From Cantharellus purpuraceus (taxonomy: Eukaryota; Basidiomycota; Agaricomycetes; Cantharellales; Hydnaceae): 64,000 nucleotides of DNA. Below the pieces are notes generated by a model. The model had not been told where the DNA came from. It did not search any database and saw only the letters and a program-made list of their open reading frames with translations. Positions 34,440-45,012 of this stretch are shown here, piece by piece; within the stretch, counting starts at the first letter, position 1, and each line of letters starts with the position of its first letter. The stretch spans positions 372,001 to 436,000 of the forward strand of contig JALBUN010000017.1 of the NCBI GenBank assembly GCA_025174535.1, in the 5' to 3' direction. The position numbers and the translations under genes were made by a program.

Positions 34440-35930
34440 AGCAGCAATAGCGAAGCCTTCTGAAGCACGTTGCTTCGCGCTCCCAATCAAACGGTAGAAC
34501 ACACACGGTTCGTTCCTTCAGCGTTTCCTTCAAGGCGCTTTGTGCGGCTTGGTTCAAGTGAACACAGTGGAAATTAGTACGCGACGTACGGCTGTCCGAA
34601 TTCGTGCATGCTACCGCCGGGTACGATACCACAGGATGCCCCATGGGTTTTCCTTCCCAGCACTGAGCTTATCATCTTAGTATCCCACACCACGCGAAAA
34701 ACGGCAGCTATTCGAAGCGGCAGCAATTTATCTGTTTCGCGCATCCGGCCATCCCTTGAAATGTACACACTAGGAAAACAGCGTGGAGCCGTGATAGGAC
34801 CTTGCAAGCCCTGGTGCGAAGGGTCCAATTTCGAAGTCTGTGTCCAGTGGGACTGTCATAGCAGCTTCGCTGACGTCCTATCAAAACTCTGTACCATGTG
34901 CACTGTCAAATTATATACATGGTCATGCACGGAGCTTGTAGATTCGCAGCCACAATCTTCCCTCCTTAGAGGCTTACTCACAAGTCAGGAAGCTGGAGCC
35001 CTGCACTCCGGTTTTAAGTCAAGGGGACCTACGTGTTAATAATGGGTGCATCGCGCTCATTCATCAACTGAGAAAGGGAGTACTGTTTGACAGGCGCGAG
35101 ATCGATCGTTGGATAACTCAGTGCCATTGGTGAGCATGATCCGAAACAACTCTGGGCTAGTGATCGTCAACAAATTGGCGAAAGAGGTGTGAAACGATCA
35201 CCCTTTAATTCCTTTGCTGTCAAGCAAAAACATGTCAGAGCACTTGTTTATCAGCATGGGGCGCTGAGCCAATATTTCTTCGGTAACCACAGTGTGTATG
35301 AGTGTAGACCTCATGACCGCGATGTTCGTGGGATGAGTGAAACCCATCCGAATTTAATATGTGGTTTGTGGTGGGTGGTGTGCTGACAAGAGGTTTTTTT
35401 CCAAATTTCTTTTAGCAGTAGTTGTATAGACAGATTATTCTCCCAACGGGCAGACTCCTGAAGGTGTTGAAAGTTGAGAGAGCAACGATCAGAAGAACTA
35501 GATGGATTCAAAGTTGAAAGCTCCACCGGGGTGCAAGAAGTCTACATGCAGTAATTAATAACAGTGACTATTGCAGCAATTACGCTTGCAGAAATACGCC
35601 AAAATTTACGTTTGAAGAGATCCCATTGAGTCATTGGTAGAAACTAACATATGTCAGGTGGTGGACCGCTGGCGGTAGTCTTGGAACCATGATCTCCGAC
35701 AGACCATCATGTGCAGTTAGCCTGCTTTCTTCGATAGAATTCTCTCCCAGGTCACAGGCACATTCTCTCTATAAAATCGCATGTGACTGACCGACAGTTT
35801 TCCAGACTTCAGCTCTCGGGGACCAGATGCACGGGCACCTGATTAGAGACCATCATATGGCAGGTCGCCTGGATCGATATAAGAACAGCGGCCTGCTTAA
35901 GCTCCGTTATTCCGATTGCACTTCTCAGCA
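34440..35930. other. Intergenic region
   Basis: About 1.5 kb without a recognisable gene. Several short open frames of up to 143 residues lack domains. A TATA-like ATATAA at 35877-35882 probably serves the small plus-strand gene that follows. Confidence 0.4.
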
Positions 35931-36332
35931 ATGTTTCTAATAAGCCGCCTGACTACATTGACGGCTGCCGCTCTTGGAGCTTTCGCCACCATTCTGTACG
36001 CAGGTGTGAATGAGGTATGCCTCCGTCACAAAACCATGTGATAGACAGTGTTTAAATGTCTGATACATTATATCATAGGCTGGAGGCGAATTTGGGATCA
36101 GTGGCATGAAGGGAACAGGTTTTGGTCGGTTCGGCGTCGACTATGCGTTCATCAACAAATTGAGGCCAACAACTTGTTGTAATTACAGCTACAAATTTTT
36201 GGAGCACGGTCGACATTTTTGTCGATCAAGAAAAGATCAAATTTTTTCGTGTCACGTTCCTCTTATGGAGCGGATGATGCCAGTGGCTACAGGTAATCTC
36301 TATTGTCCTTGTCGAATTACGCGTCCTTCTTA
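35931..36332 (+). CDS. Putative small protein with hydrophobic N-terminus, hypothetical
   Basis: A TATA-like box about 50 bases upstream precedes ATG 35931. Exon 1 (35931-36014) encodes MFLISRLTTLTAAALGAFAT and ILYAGVNE, a signal-peptide or signal-anchor-like helix. A clean intron follows (GTATGC at 36015 to ATAG at 36078), and exon 2 continues in frame with AGGEFGISGMKGTGFGRFGV. The rest is uncertain: either it reads on to a stop at 36331 or it splices near 36294-36341 into a frame with GEGLGGPFNE. I do not recognise the family. It could also be a decayed gene. Confidence 0.4.
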
Positions 36333-37193
36333 ACCTTAGGAGGGTCTCGGCGGACCATTCAACGAAACAGTGAGTTTTGGATTGTTCATTCGCGGGGAAG
36401 TAAAGTGATTATCACTTTTCAGCACGTTGTGTTCTACGCGTGTGCTATCAATTACATTACAAAAACGAAAGGTGCATACACAGATGTTAGTACACATTTT
36501 ATGAAGACATTAAACGCATCCAATCCGTCGTCTAAGCCCCACAACTATGTGAGTTCCCAATACAAGTGTATATCGTGATTAGAAAACATTCACAATCCGT
36601 CGTTAGATGAGGTTCAAGTACGTTGGCATGATGATTCTGCATTGCTTATAATCTCACTAGACAACCTACACCAGCGACCCGTCATCTCAGCCAAATTTTT
36701 AGTAAAAAGAGGTTTATGCCACTAAGTCTCATGATGTTCTTTGCAGTAACACTGCGCTACACGCGCAATCCATGTAAGTTCTTTTACTGACCAGTGTCTT
36801 CTTGTGTCAAGGACCCTGTTATAGTATCCTGGATAGGTTGCAATGATCTGAAAAGGTTAACGTTACAGATAGACTCCAACTCCGTGGGGACATGAGATCC
36901 CAGTTGGCATGTTCATAGATCTTATCTTCATCGAAGCCTGCATTGAAAGGGCTTGTTACTATGGTACTCATTGCTGAAGTCATATTTCATCCTCATGCAC
37001 CCTTACCTTGAAAGACATCAGAGAATCTCTGTATAACGATGGCTGACGGTTGAAGAGCACATAGTTAGGGGAACAAAAATTTGCACAGTTCGCTCGGCAT
37101 GCATTTGATTGATTACGTGGAAATGAAAACGAGACGGGGAGTAGCAAGCTACAGATAGGCAGTGCTCAAAATCATGACAATCTGTAGTATTTA
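36333..37193. other. Intergenic region
   Basis: No gene or repeat is evident. It includes the 3' flank of the small plus-strand gene and that of the UCS-domain gene. Confidence 0.4.
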
Positions 37194-39464
37194 TTATAGT
37201 GGCAACTTAATGCCAGACTGTACAATACACCTCAATACTTCCGCTGTCAGCCTCAAAGTTGCTCCATTCTCTGTGCCTCCCGCTTTTGACTTGAGAATTT
37301 GAACGAGTGCCCTCACAAGACCCCGTTTCTCAGCTTCGAGACACATAGTCTTCCGCTCCTCCTTCCCATTTAGATTCGCGAACAGATTATGCACGCATGT
37401 CACACCGCGATGCACAAGCCCCAGGTCATTGGTCACTTCCTCAACTTCTTCATCTTCAGGTCGCTCTTCCCTGTACTCCCGTGCGATCTCCGGGGATATA
37501 AGTTCCACAAGCACCGGAAGGACACGGTGATGCTCCATTTCGAGTTTCGCAAGGCTCTGGCATGCTTCAGGAAAAGCTGTTAAGGTGGCAAGGGCACCCG
37601 ATGCTGCCAATCGGGTCGGCAGATCATCAACGTCCGACAGCGCAACAAAGATCTGGAGTCTTGATCTTGCGCTGGAACTAGTGGCCCCCCCGAAGTAATT
37701 GAACGATCCCTCAGAGCCCCCGACAAGGTTGCATATCAACTCTATAGATGCACGGCGTAACATGACATTACTGTCAAGAAGACACGTCTCCACGCGTTTG
37801 ACGATGTCACCGACAAACTTTTCCCCGATTTGACTGTGTCCGGGGATAAAGCGGAAAGTACTCACACGATCCGCTGCGTCGGGGGTGGTGGACGAGATAT
37901 TAGTAAGCGCCATCACCGCCTCGAATCGTTGAAGCAATGAGGCAGAAGAATGAGTGAGAAGAATGGCGAAGGGGCGTATCCCGTCAACGTAGGAATCTTG
38001 TACAGGACCGAATACTGCAGCAGGTGGAGAAGTTATGGACAATTTGGTCAGGGCCTGAATGGCCAGAAGGTCCGCAGGATCCAATTTATCGATGCCGTCT
38101 TGAGTACCCATACCTAGAGAAAGCTCCGCGATGGATGCATGGATAATGGTGAGTAGAGCTTTCGCGCCTCCACCTTGGAGAATCAGTCCTCTGTTAACTT
38201 TCTCCTCTGCCAAGCTCAAAAAGGCGTGTGAAACCGCCCTTTGTGCGGCCATGTTCCTCTTCTCCCCCACTCTACTACATAGATTCTTGATGATTCCAGT
38301 GAGAGCATCTATGACGCCAGCAACCATCAACCTCTCCCCGCGGATCCGCACGTGGTCATCATCATCGAGTTTGTCCTGAACAGAAATGTTTGTTCCTTTG
38401 GCTGATAACTTCCCTTGAGCACCTGGCCCCTTGGTCATTCGCCTCAGCCTTTCGATCTGCTGTTCCTCGTCTGAAAGTCGGGGCCTATATGTGCAAAGAT
38501 TAGAAATGATCACGGCAATCCCATAGTTTAGTCCAAGATCAAAGTCTGGTGCAGCCAGTGATTCCACGTTACGATCAGCATGGGAAGCAGGGAATGAAGA
38601 GGCGCTGGGGCGTCGTGGAACAAGAGCCATGAGGCATTTCAAGAATGTGGAATCAGCAGACAGTGCCTCTTTAGCGGTGGCTTGGACCGTGAGATATGCT
38701 AGACCTTCCACTGCATCAAGCGTTGGGGGCGACCGGCGATCCTCACTGACGACAAGCATTTTCATCATATCGACAAGCTTCTCATCGGTCCCGGTATTGT
38801 CGGTCTCAGAGGGTTTTCTGGATGATTGAGTAGAAATTCCGCCTAAATCGCTACTTTGTGCGTCGGCCTCCAACCCTCGCGATAATTTCACAAGGGCAAC
38901 TGCGGCGGCAGCACGTAAAGCGGAGTTTGATGCTTGACTTGCGCTCTTATTGAGCCATGTCTTTGCAGGTGCACCAAAAATGAGCGCTCTACATTGTCTG
39001 TGCCCACTTGCCTGGGACAGCAAGCTCGCTGTGGTAATAGAAATCGCCTGTGATGACGGATAAATGTCCGGCGCATCCATAACAGTGTCAAGCAAACCAT
39101 CCCGGGAGAAAATATCGCATGCTGAGGCCCAATCCACTTGAAACAGAGCGGCCAAGAATAAGAGCCCTGAAAGTGTTGCAGATTCTTGTGTATCTGCCAA
39201 ACGCGCCTCAACCGGAGCTGAGAATGTGCGGACAAGCACGGTAGTTGCAACGTCCGGATTAGACTGTGATGTGTACTTTTGTCGAATACCTGATGAAAAT
39301 TTGGATAAGAAAAGCAGAGACTGAGCTCGGACAGAGGAGTTCTGGGACGGCAGGAATGAATCTAATAAAAGATTCAACTCTTCAGAAAGAAGAGATTCGG
39401 AAGGAGAATCAAAAAGCTTCTGCAACAGTGCTTTGAGGGCCTTATCTAGATCGGTGGATGACAT
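37194..39464 (-). CDS. UNC-45/Cro1/She4-family myosin chaperone, single exon
   Basis: A UCS-domain cochaperone that folds and stabilises myosin motor heads with Hsp90 in the cytoplasm. The 756-residue protein from ATG 39464 starts MSSTDLDKALKALLQKLFDS and is an alpha-alpha (armadillo-like) repeat protein throughout. The central part has SLLSQASGHRQCRALIFGAP and KTWLNKSASQASNSALRAAA. The UCS half contains QAVSHAFLSLAEEKVNRGLI, QGGGAKALLTII, QALTKLSITSPPAAVFG, AVMALTNISSTTPDAADRV and LRRASIELICNLVGG. The C-terminus is VLRCIVQSGIKLPL. The open frame extends upstream to 39620, but the first 52 residues there are unlike the family. Unusually for this window it has no introns. No TPR domain is present, as in She4 and Cro1. 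Confidence 0.88.
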   Translation of the reverse strand: MSSTDLDKALKALLQKLFDSPSESLLSEELNLLLDSFLPSQNSSVRAQSLLFLSKFSSGIRQKYTSQSNPDVATTVLVRTFSAPVEARLADTQESATLSGLLFLAALFQVDWASACDIFSRDGLLDTVMDAPDIYPSSQAISITTASLLSQASGHRQCRALIFGAPAKTWLNKSASQASNSALRAAAAVALVKLSRGLEADAQSSDLGGISTQSSRKPSETDNTGTDEKLVDMMKMLVVSEDRRSPPTLDAVEGLAYLTVQATAKEALSADSTFLKCLMALVPRRPSASSFPASHADRNVESLAAPDFDLGLNYGIAVIISNLCTYRPRLSDEEQQIERLRRMTKGPGAQGKLSAKGTNISVQDKLDDDDHVRIRGERLMVAGVIDALTGIIKNLCSRVGEKRNMAAQRAVSHAFLSLAEEKVNRGLILQGGGAKALLTIIHASIAELSLGMGTQDGIDKLDPADLLAIQALTKLSITSPPAAVFGPVQDSYVDGIRPFAILLTHSSASLLQRFEAVMALTNISSTTPDAADRVSTFRFIPGHSQIGEKFVGDIVKRVETCLLDSNVMLRRASIELICNLVGGSEGSFNYFGGATSSSARSRLQIFVALSDVDDLPTRLAASGALATLTAFPEACQSLAKLEMEHHRVLPVLVELISPEIAREYREERPEDEEVEEVTNDLGLVHRGVTCVHNLFANLNGKEERKTMCLEAEKRGLVRALVQILKSKAGGTENGATLRLTAEVLRCIVQSGIKLPL

Positions 39465-40007
39465 GTCAGCCTGAGCACCAAAGCTCTCCAAAAGACTGTT
39501 AGATCCAGAGTGGCACGTCGATGGTACACCACATGGCACCACACAAGTCCATAACCATCCCGGAGAGCCTACCTCATCACTGACCGCAAGTCTGATGATA
39601 CCGGTCACAGTAAGATGCAATTGGAAAGTAAATCAATGATAAGTTTCGTTAAGTGGAAAAATTAATCCTCAGCGCAGCACGAAGCATAGGGCACTTCTTG
39701 GTACAGGTACCGTGTCAGTGGAAAACCAGCTGCCACTGCTACTCACATAGATACCACGAGCTCTGCCCGCGATTCGAAATAGTGTCAACACTGTGCCTTT
39801 TTCCGTGTATACAGAATGTCCAGTCTTGGAACCATCTCAGTAAATTCACCGTTGGAATGATATACAATCATCTGGACCTGACGTGTATATGGTGTAATTA
39901 GAGTGGGAGATAGGCCATGTGATTGGTTTTTGACGATTATAATTCCATCATGAATCAAATCCCTTTGCACGTCATGTCATGTTATTACTCATGAGTCTAG
40001 CTTTACA
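39465..40007. other. Intergenic region
   Basis: About 540 bases between two minus-strand genes. No separate gene is supported. Confidence 0.45.
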
Positions 40008-43000
40008 TCACGAAGATTCAACTGTCTCGGGGAAGAGGGCAGCGAAGACCTATGATCGCCAATCATCGCCATGAATAATCATTGAGAGTCATACATACCT
40101 CGTCCACTACAGTATATGCAATATGCTGATTTAATCTGCGATTTTGGAGCACCGCGAAAATCCTCCGAGCACCTCTGCGCGCATTGGATCGTCCAATCAT
40201 ATTTGCAGCGAGATCTTTGAAAGCACACGTCAATTCTCACATCATATACCGAAAATAATGCAAACCTGGAACAAGGGCGGAGAGTTTCCGATTCGCTTCG
40301 TCGCGGGTACGAACCTTCTCTTCGGAGGTTCGAGGATCACTTGGCTGTCTAAGGTGGCCCCCAGGCCATAGATTATCGCGGAAAATGTTCAAATATCGCA
40401 ACAAATGGCTTTCATCCATATACGCGCGAACGGTATCTCGAAGCTTCCTACAAATAACAAGCAGAATATAGACATTAATATAAGACTCTACATGAAACAA
40501 ACATCGACGCACCGCTCAATTGTGCCGCCCAATACTTGCTGAAGGATGATAACAATAGCTTGCCGCCTTAGCCAATTATTTTTCTTGTCGAGCTCGAATA
40601 CAGCCAGTATGAGGTCGCAGATCGGTGCCGAAAATGTCGATGCGCTCGTCTCTCCGTCTAGAGGTTTCAATACGCCAGGGAACTTCATAAGGGTCTCCTC
40701 CGGATGTAACTTCCCGGACAGCTTGAAAGCCTGAGCCACAAAGTCCTCATCCATCATCCCCACCCCAACAATGCCCGCTAACTCGGCAGCCTGCCTAGTC
40801 AACCTCTGGATCATCACTTCTAACATCGAAGGCCCGAAGAGCATATCGTCTATACTCTCTGCCACCGAACGATACACTGTCCGTACGATCGTCTGCCCCG
40901 GGAATGTCGGCTGAGGTTTACCGCTTGTATCCATGGGTATGACATTGAGGGGGGCCTGTCGTGAAAGAAACGCGCGTAACTCCTCGCTCTCGCATACCAT
41001 TGGTACAGCAATAAGATTCTAGGGGACAGGATCCATGACACTCCTGTGAGACCTCTGAGCAACACTTACCTGCAGATACTTCTCTAAAGAAACCCTTCGG
41101 GTGTCGACGAAGCTGCTTGAGAGCGATGTGACCAGTCGCTTTCCTGGAAATTCAAGATTTCTCACGACTTGATACTTATCCTTCAGGCTCTGATGCATGT
41201 TGAAAAACTCGTTATACCGCCGCGCAACGACCCATCCAGACGCAAAAGTGCCATCCACCGCCGATTGTTGAACCTCCACGAGATACCGCACCACTGACTT
41301 TCCATCATCCTCACTCACGGCCGAGTTCGATATCGAGACCCGTGTCCGCTCGGGAATAAGACGATTATCCGCATCCTGCTGCTCGTATTGCATCTTCTGA
41401 AATGTGAGCTCCCGCATTTCCCTCTCCATCGCCGACTTGGACCTATTAAGCAACCGAAGCTCCTGTGCATCACCAGTGAGCTCTGCTTTACGGATGAGCG
41501 TATCGAGCATAGCATCCTGAGACCGCAACTTTGATATTTTCTCTCCCAAACGCTCAATATCATACGAAAGCTGGAGGTCCCCAGGCCCAGCGAGCTCAAA
41601 GCTACCAGATGCCCTATCTTCCGGATCATCTGCAGTAGCCTCCCGCTGGTCTTCATCCCCAGAACCGTCAAATATCCCTTGCCGACTTGCATCCTCGGGT
41701 TGTTTGCCAGGATCGTGGTCGTCGCCTCGATTTTGACGGGGCGTCTGCCCAACTCCTGGAAACATAGCACTTCTTGGACTCTCAGCGCGCCGCTTGTCAT
41801 CAGCAATGATGTCTATCAATGCAGCCTGTATCGCCTCCATGCGCTCTACGCTGGGATGTTCTTGACCCACTGGCGATTGTGGCTCTGGCTCCTGAGGCTC
41901 ATCAAAAAGGGGAAGACGTGAGGTATCGTGGTCATCTTCTGACGTTGGTGATATTAAAAGATCCAATTTCGAAGGCCCAGGCCGTGGGTGTGCAGTCTCA
42001 ATATACGGACCTCCTAACATTGATGTCGTCGACTCCCAAGACTCTGTTCGTGAAAACAACTCTGGGGGAGTGGAAGCCGTGGGAGATGTTTCGCCTTTTT
42101 GCGTCGAAGGCAACAGGAATTTAGGTCGGAGGCGGGGTCTCTCAGACCGACCGCCACCTCGCGACAAAGCAGATTTCCCCGGTGCTGCTTCCGCAGGGGC
42201 TAGTACCGGCGGGGCCGTCTCACGGTAGGTAAGCGGAGGCGGCCCGGACACAGATTGCTGGCCACCTCTTCGTGCCGAGGATCGTGGCTCCAGGTCCTCC
42301 ACCGCGCGGAACCACAAGTCACTGCGTTCAAACCCCTCAAAATCATGCTCCAACTCCTCCTCGACCTCCTTTTGTGCACGGAGCACGCTTTTCCGCACCC
42401 GTCTCTCCATGACAGACGAGGTTGCAGAGGTATCAAGAACAAAAGAGCGGATGGTGTCAACATGTCTTGGAGAGACGGCAGACAGAGTGGCGGAAGACGA
42501 GGCGGTGGAGAAATACAAGTCATGAATCATTGTCATGTCCTCCTTCAAGGTAACCGCTGACTGTTTCCCGCTCTTGAGAAGATCAGTCGATGAATCTTCA
42601 TCAGATGTGTCAACTGATTCCAGAGGGTTCTTGAAGCTTTCAACTGTGAGCCAAAATTGCACTAAAAGTGAACGGTTCCGACGATCCATAAACTCCATAA
42701 AATATGACAGCGAGCTCGGGTTGGTCAGGACGTCACGAAGTGTGAGACGCGAGAGCACCGCCGAGGTAGGACTGGAATCTTGGTATACAGAATGACGCTG
42801 AATGGGGATATTACGGTGACTAAGCCTGTAGGTTATGTGAGCTATATGGCTTACAGAGTCATCAACACCTCCCAGGACGGCTATACGTTTCTCCACTTTA
42901 CGCTTCGCCGTATAAAGTCTATCGAGATAGGCGACAATTTCCTCTGTTTTCTGGCCGTTAATCCAGTCGTCCTTCTCATGGTTTGCTGTATGGTTCCATT

Positions 43001-44297
43001 TGTACACTTTGTAATGAAGGCGGAGCATGATACAAAAAACACTCACCAAGCAGGGCGCGTGTTCGGCGCACCTCACCCACAATGTCATTCTTAAGCCGTC
43101 TCGCATCGAGGAGGGAGTCACATCGATTTATGCTCCGTAGAAAAGATTCAAAACGCCTAGGGTCAGTGCGTAGATTGATATCTTCAGATCGAGGGTGCCG
43201 GGATTTTGACGAAGGTCGGATGCGCGACTCAGGTCCCTGAGTCTCTAATATATGACGTACTTTGGAGATGAGCTTCCTAAACGATTCAGTTAAGTAGAAT
43301 TCTTTCCAGACAGTATCTGAAGACACACTGTTGTCGTATCGCTTCACCAGCCTTATATCGAAGTCAGTGCTCAAAATTTTTAGTTAAACAATTAGCTTGC
43401 CAGTTGGTCTACAGTCCTGTTCCAGAAGTCGGGGTCGGAGAGCATATCCATAATGGGCCCTAGTACAGTGCAAGTCACAATTTCCCGCACGACAATACGC
43501 ACTGCTTTGCTCGCAGCTGCATCAGGAGGTAATACATGTGGTAGAGCTCGGTCTATGAGACCACGGAGGTGGGCCTCCTCAGATTGCTTGGTCACTGCAG
43601 ATGCCAGATTCTCCACTGCAGGGTGCAGTTTCCCATGTGGTCCAGAATATCTTCCTGCAAGCAGTAAGTCAAGTTCCTCAGACTCGGTTAGATGTCGCTC
43701 TAAGCCTGCACCTCGAAGGGCAACCTCCGACTCGCGGAATTGCTCTACGTGAGCGGTGACTTTGGGAAGCACGCGATGGACAATAAAGGTCGGTAAATCG
43801 AGGGTAGTTACGCGGCCTAGAAAGTTATCCAAGGTGCCATGCAATGTGGCAGACACTGCCGTAGGGAAAGAGGGAGAAGACGAAAACTTCTTGTACCATT
43901 CCAAAACAAAATCTCGTACTATCATGATCAGAATCTCATTCAAAGACGAGGAGAGTACAGGATAGGAAGGCGTTAAATGGGGGAGATTCTGTGGAGATTG
44001 CGTCGACCACAGTGAGCGGGTGACAACGGCCTGCCATGCTGCGGGGGTTGAGAAAGCCAGTGGTCGCGCAATGGGTCGTGTGGGTCGAGGAGGGGAGGGG
44101 TACATAGAATCGAGTGCATAGCCAAGAAGCACCTGAATAAACAAGAATGATAGTCCAAGAACTACCACGATCAAGGGCGAAATAAGAAGGAGTGTCAGAT
44201 AAGATGCCGCGATTTGTGTCAGAAAGGGCAAAGCGACTGCTATAAGGCCAATTGTTGCCATTGTTTGACGACCTGGTCTCCAGATAGTAACGTCCAT
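40008..44297 (-). CDS. MDM1-type sorting nexin (PXA-RGS-PX-nexin C), multi-exon
   Basis: Yeast Mdm1 and animal SNX13/14/25 tether the ER to the vacuole/endosome or lipid droplets. Starting at 44297 the protein has an N-terminal membrane hairpin (TIGLIAVALPFLTQIAAS and LLLISPLIVVVLGLSFLFIQ). A PXA domain follows (LNEILIMIVRDFVLEWYKKF, LPKVTAHVEQFRES, VREIVTCTVLGPIMDMLSDP). An RGS-like domain has LRDVLTNPSSLSYFMEFMDR. A long acidic/Pro-rich linker contains a coiled coil (IERLGEKISKLRSQDAMLDT). A PX domain shows WVVARRYNEFFNMHQSLKDK and FPGKRLVTS. The nexin C domain ends IGRSNARRGARRIFAVLQNR and, in the final exon, VFAALFPETVESS. The last intron (GTATGT to ATAG near 40054-40100) is needed to reach this ending. 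About eight introns. Confidence 0.85.
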
Positions 44298-44929
44298 CTG
44301 GAAAGACTTTTATGACCACAGAAATAGCACTGTAAATCAGTTATAGCCAGGTTAAAACACCAATCGAAATCCACTGTACCGTCGTACTTCGGAGCTGCAT
44401 TATATGTAGACGGCAAGATATCCAAACAAATATTAGATTGCGAGGAACAGTACATCAGGGAACACCTACGTTAAGATACAGCTCCGCTCATCAGACCACG
44501 AGACTTGCTTATAGACCTGCGGGTTAGGATGAGTAATGGAGGGAGGGTACCAATTGTGGCGTTCAGGTCGTTCTTTGTCGGAGCTCCGGAGTTTGAATGA
44601 CACCTACGGCTCTCTTACTCCTAGCAAGTACTACTACTCCTCATCACTCAAAGATATTGACCGCTCAATTATATAAACTGTCACGAAACACTACCTTACC
44701 ATTGATCATAGTGAAATGGTATATAATGGCTTCACGAATGAAATCTACACGGTAGGAGCGCTTGCAACGTCGAAGATTATCCCGAGAAGCAATAGGCAAG
44801 GAATTGTGAATTGTGTGTGCCATACAGCTCTCTGGCAATACGATCTCATCCCTGCGCTGATGCTTAGAGAGATAGGGTGGGCATCGTCAATGGTATTTTA
44901 AGTTGAGTATGGGAGGCGACGCCGACAGT
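44298..44929. other. Upstream region of the MDM1-type gene
   Basis: A stretch of about 630 bases between the divergent nexin gene and the tRNA gene. No further gene is seen. Confidence 0.45.
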
Positions 44930-45012
44930 GACCTCATAGCTCAGTGGTAGAGCGTGTGATTCCAGCTTTGCGAAGTTCCACAAGGTCGTCCGTTCAATCC
45001 GGGCTGAGGTCA
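44930..45012 (+). tRNA. tRNA-Trp (anticodon CCA) with an 11-nt intron
   Basis: The cloverleaf is visible. The acceptor stem GACCTCA pairs with TGAGGTC (45005-45011), with discriminator A. The D arm is GCTC/GAGC. The anticodon loop holds CCA preceded by T33. An 11-nt intron follows position 37. The T arm is GTCCG/CGGGC around TTCAATC, and TTTT near 45017 terminates. Mature length is 72 nt. The A31-C39 pair closing the anticodon stem is a mismatch. The GACCTC start and loop match eukaryotic tRNA-Trp. Confidence 0.85.

Noticed and set aside
34608..35039. Open frame of 143 residues on the plus strand
   Set aside because: No homology recognised, no promoter or intron signals; treated as chance.
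37194..39620. Upstream extension of the UCS-domain protein to ATG 39620
   Set aside because: The extra 52 residues are Cys/Trp/Gly-rich and unlike family N-termini; ATG 39464 gives a typical helical start.
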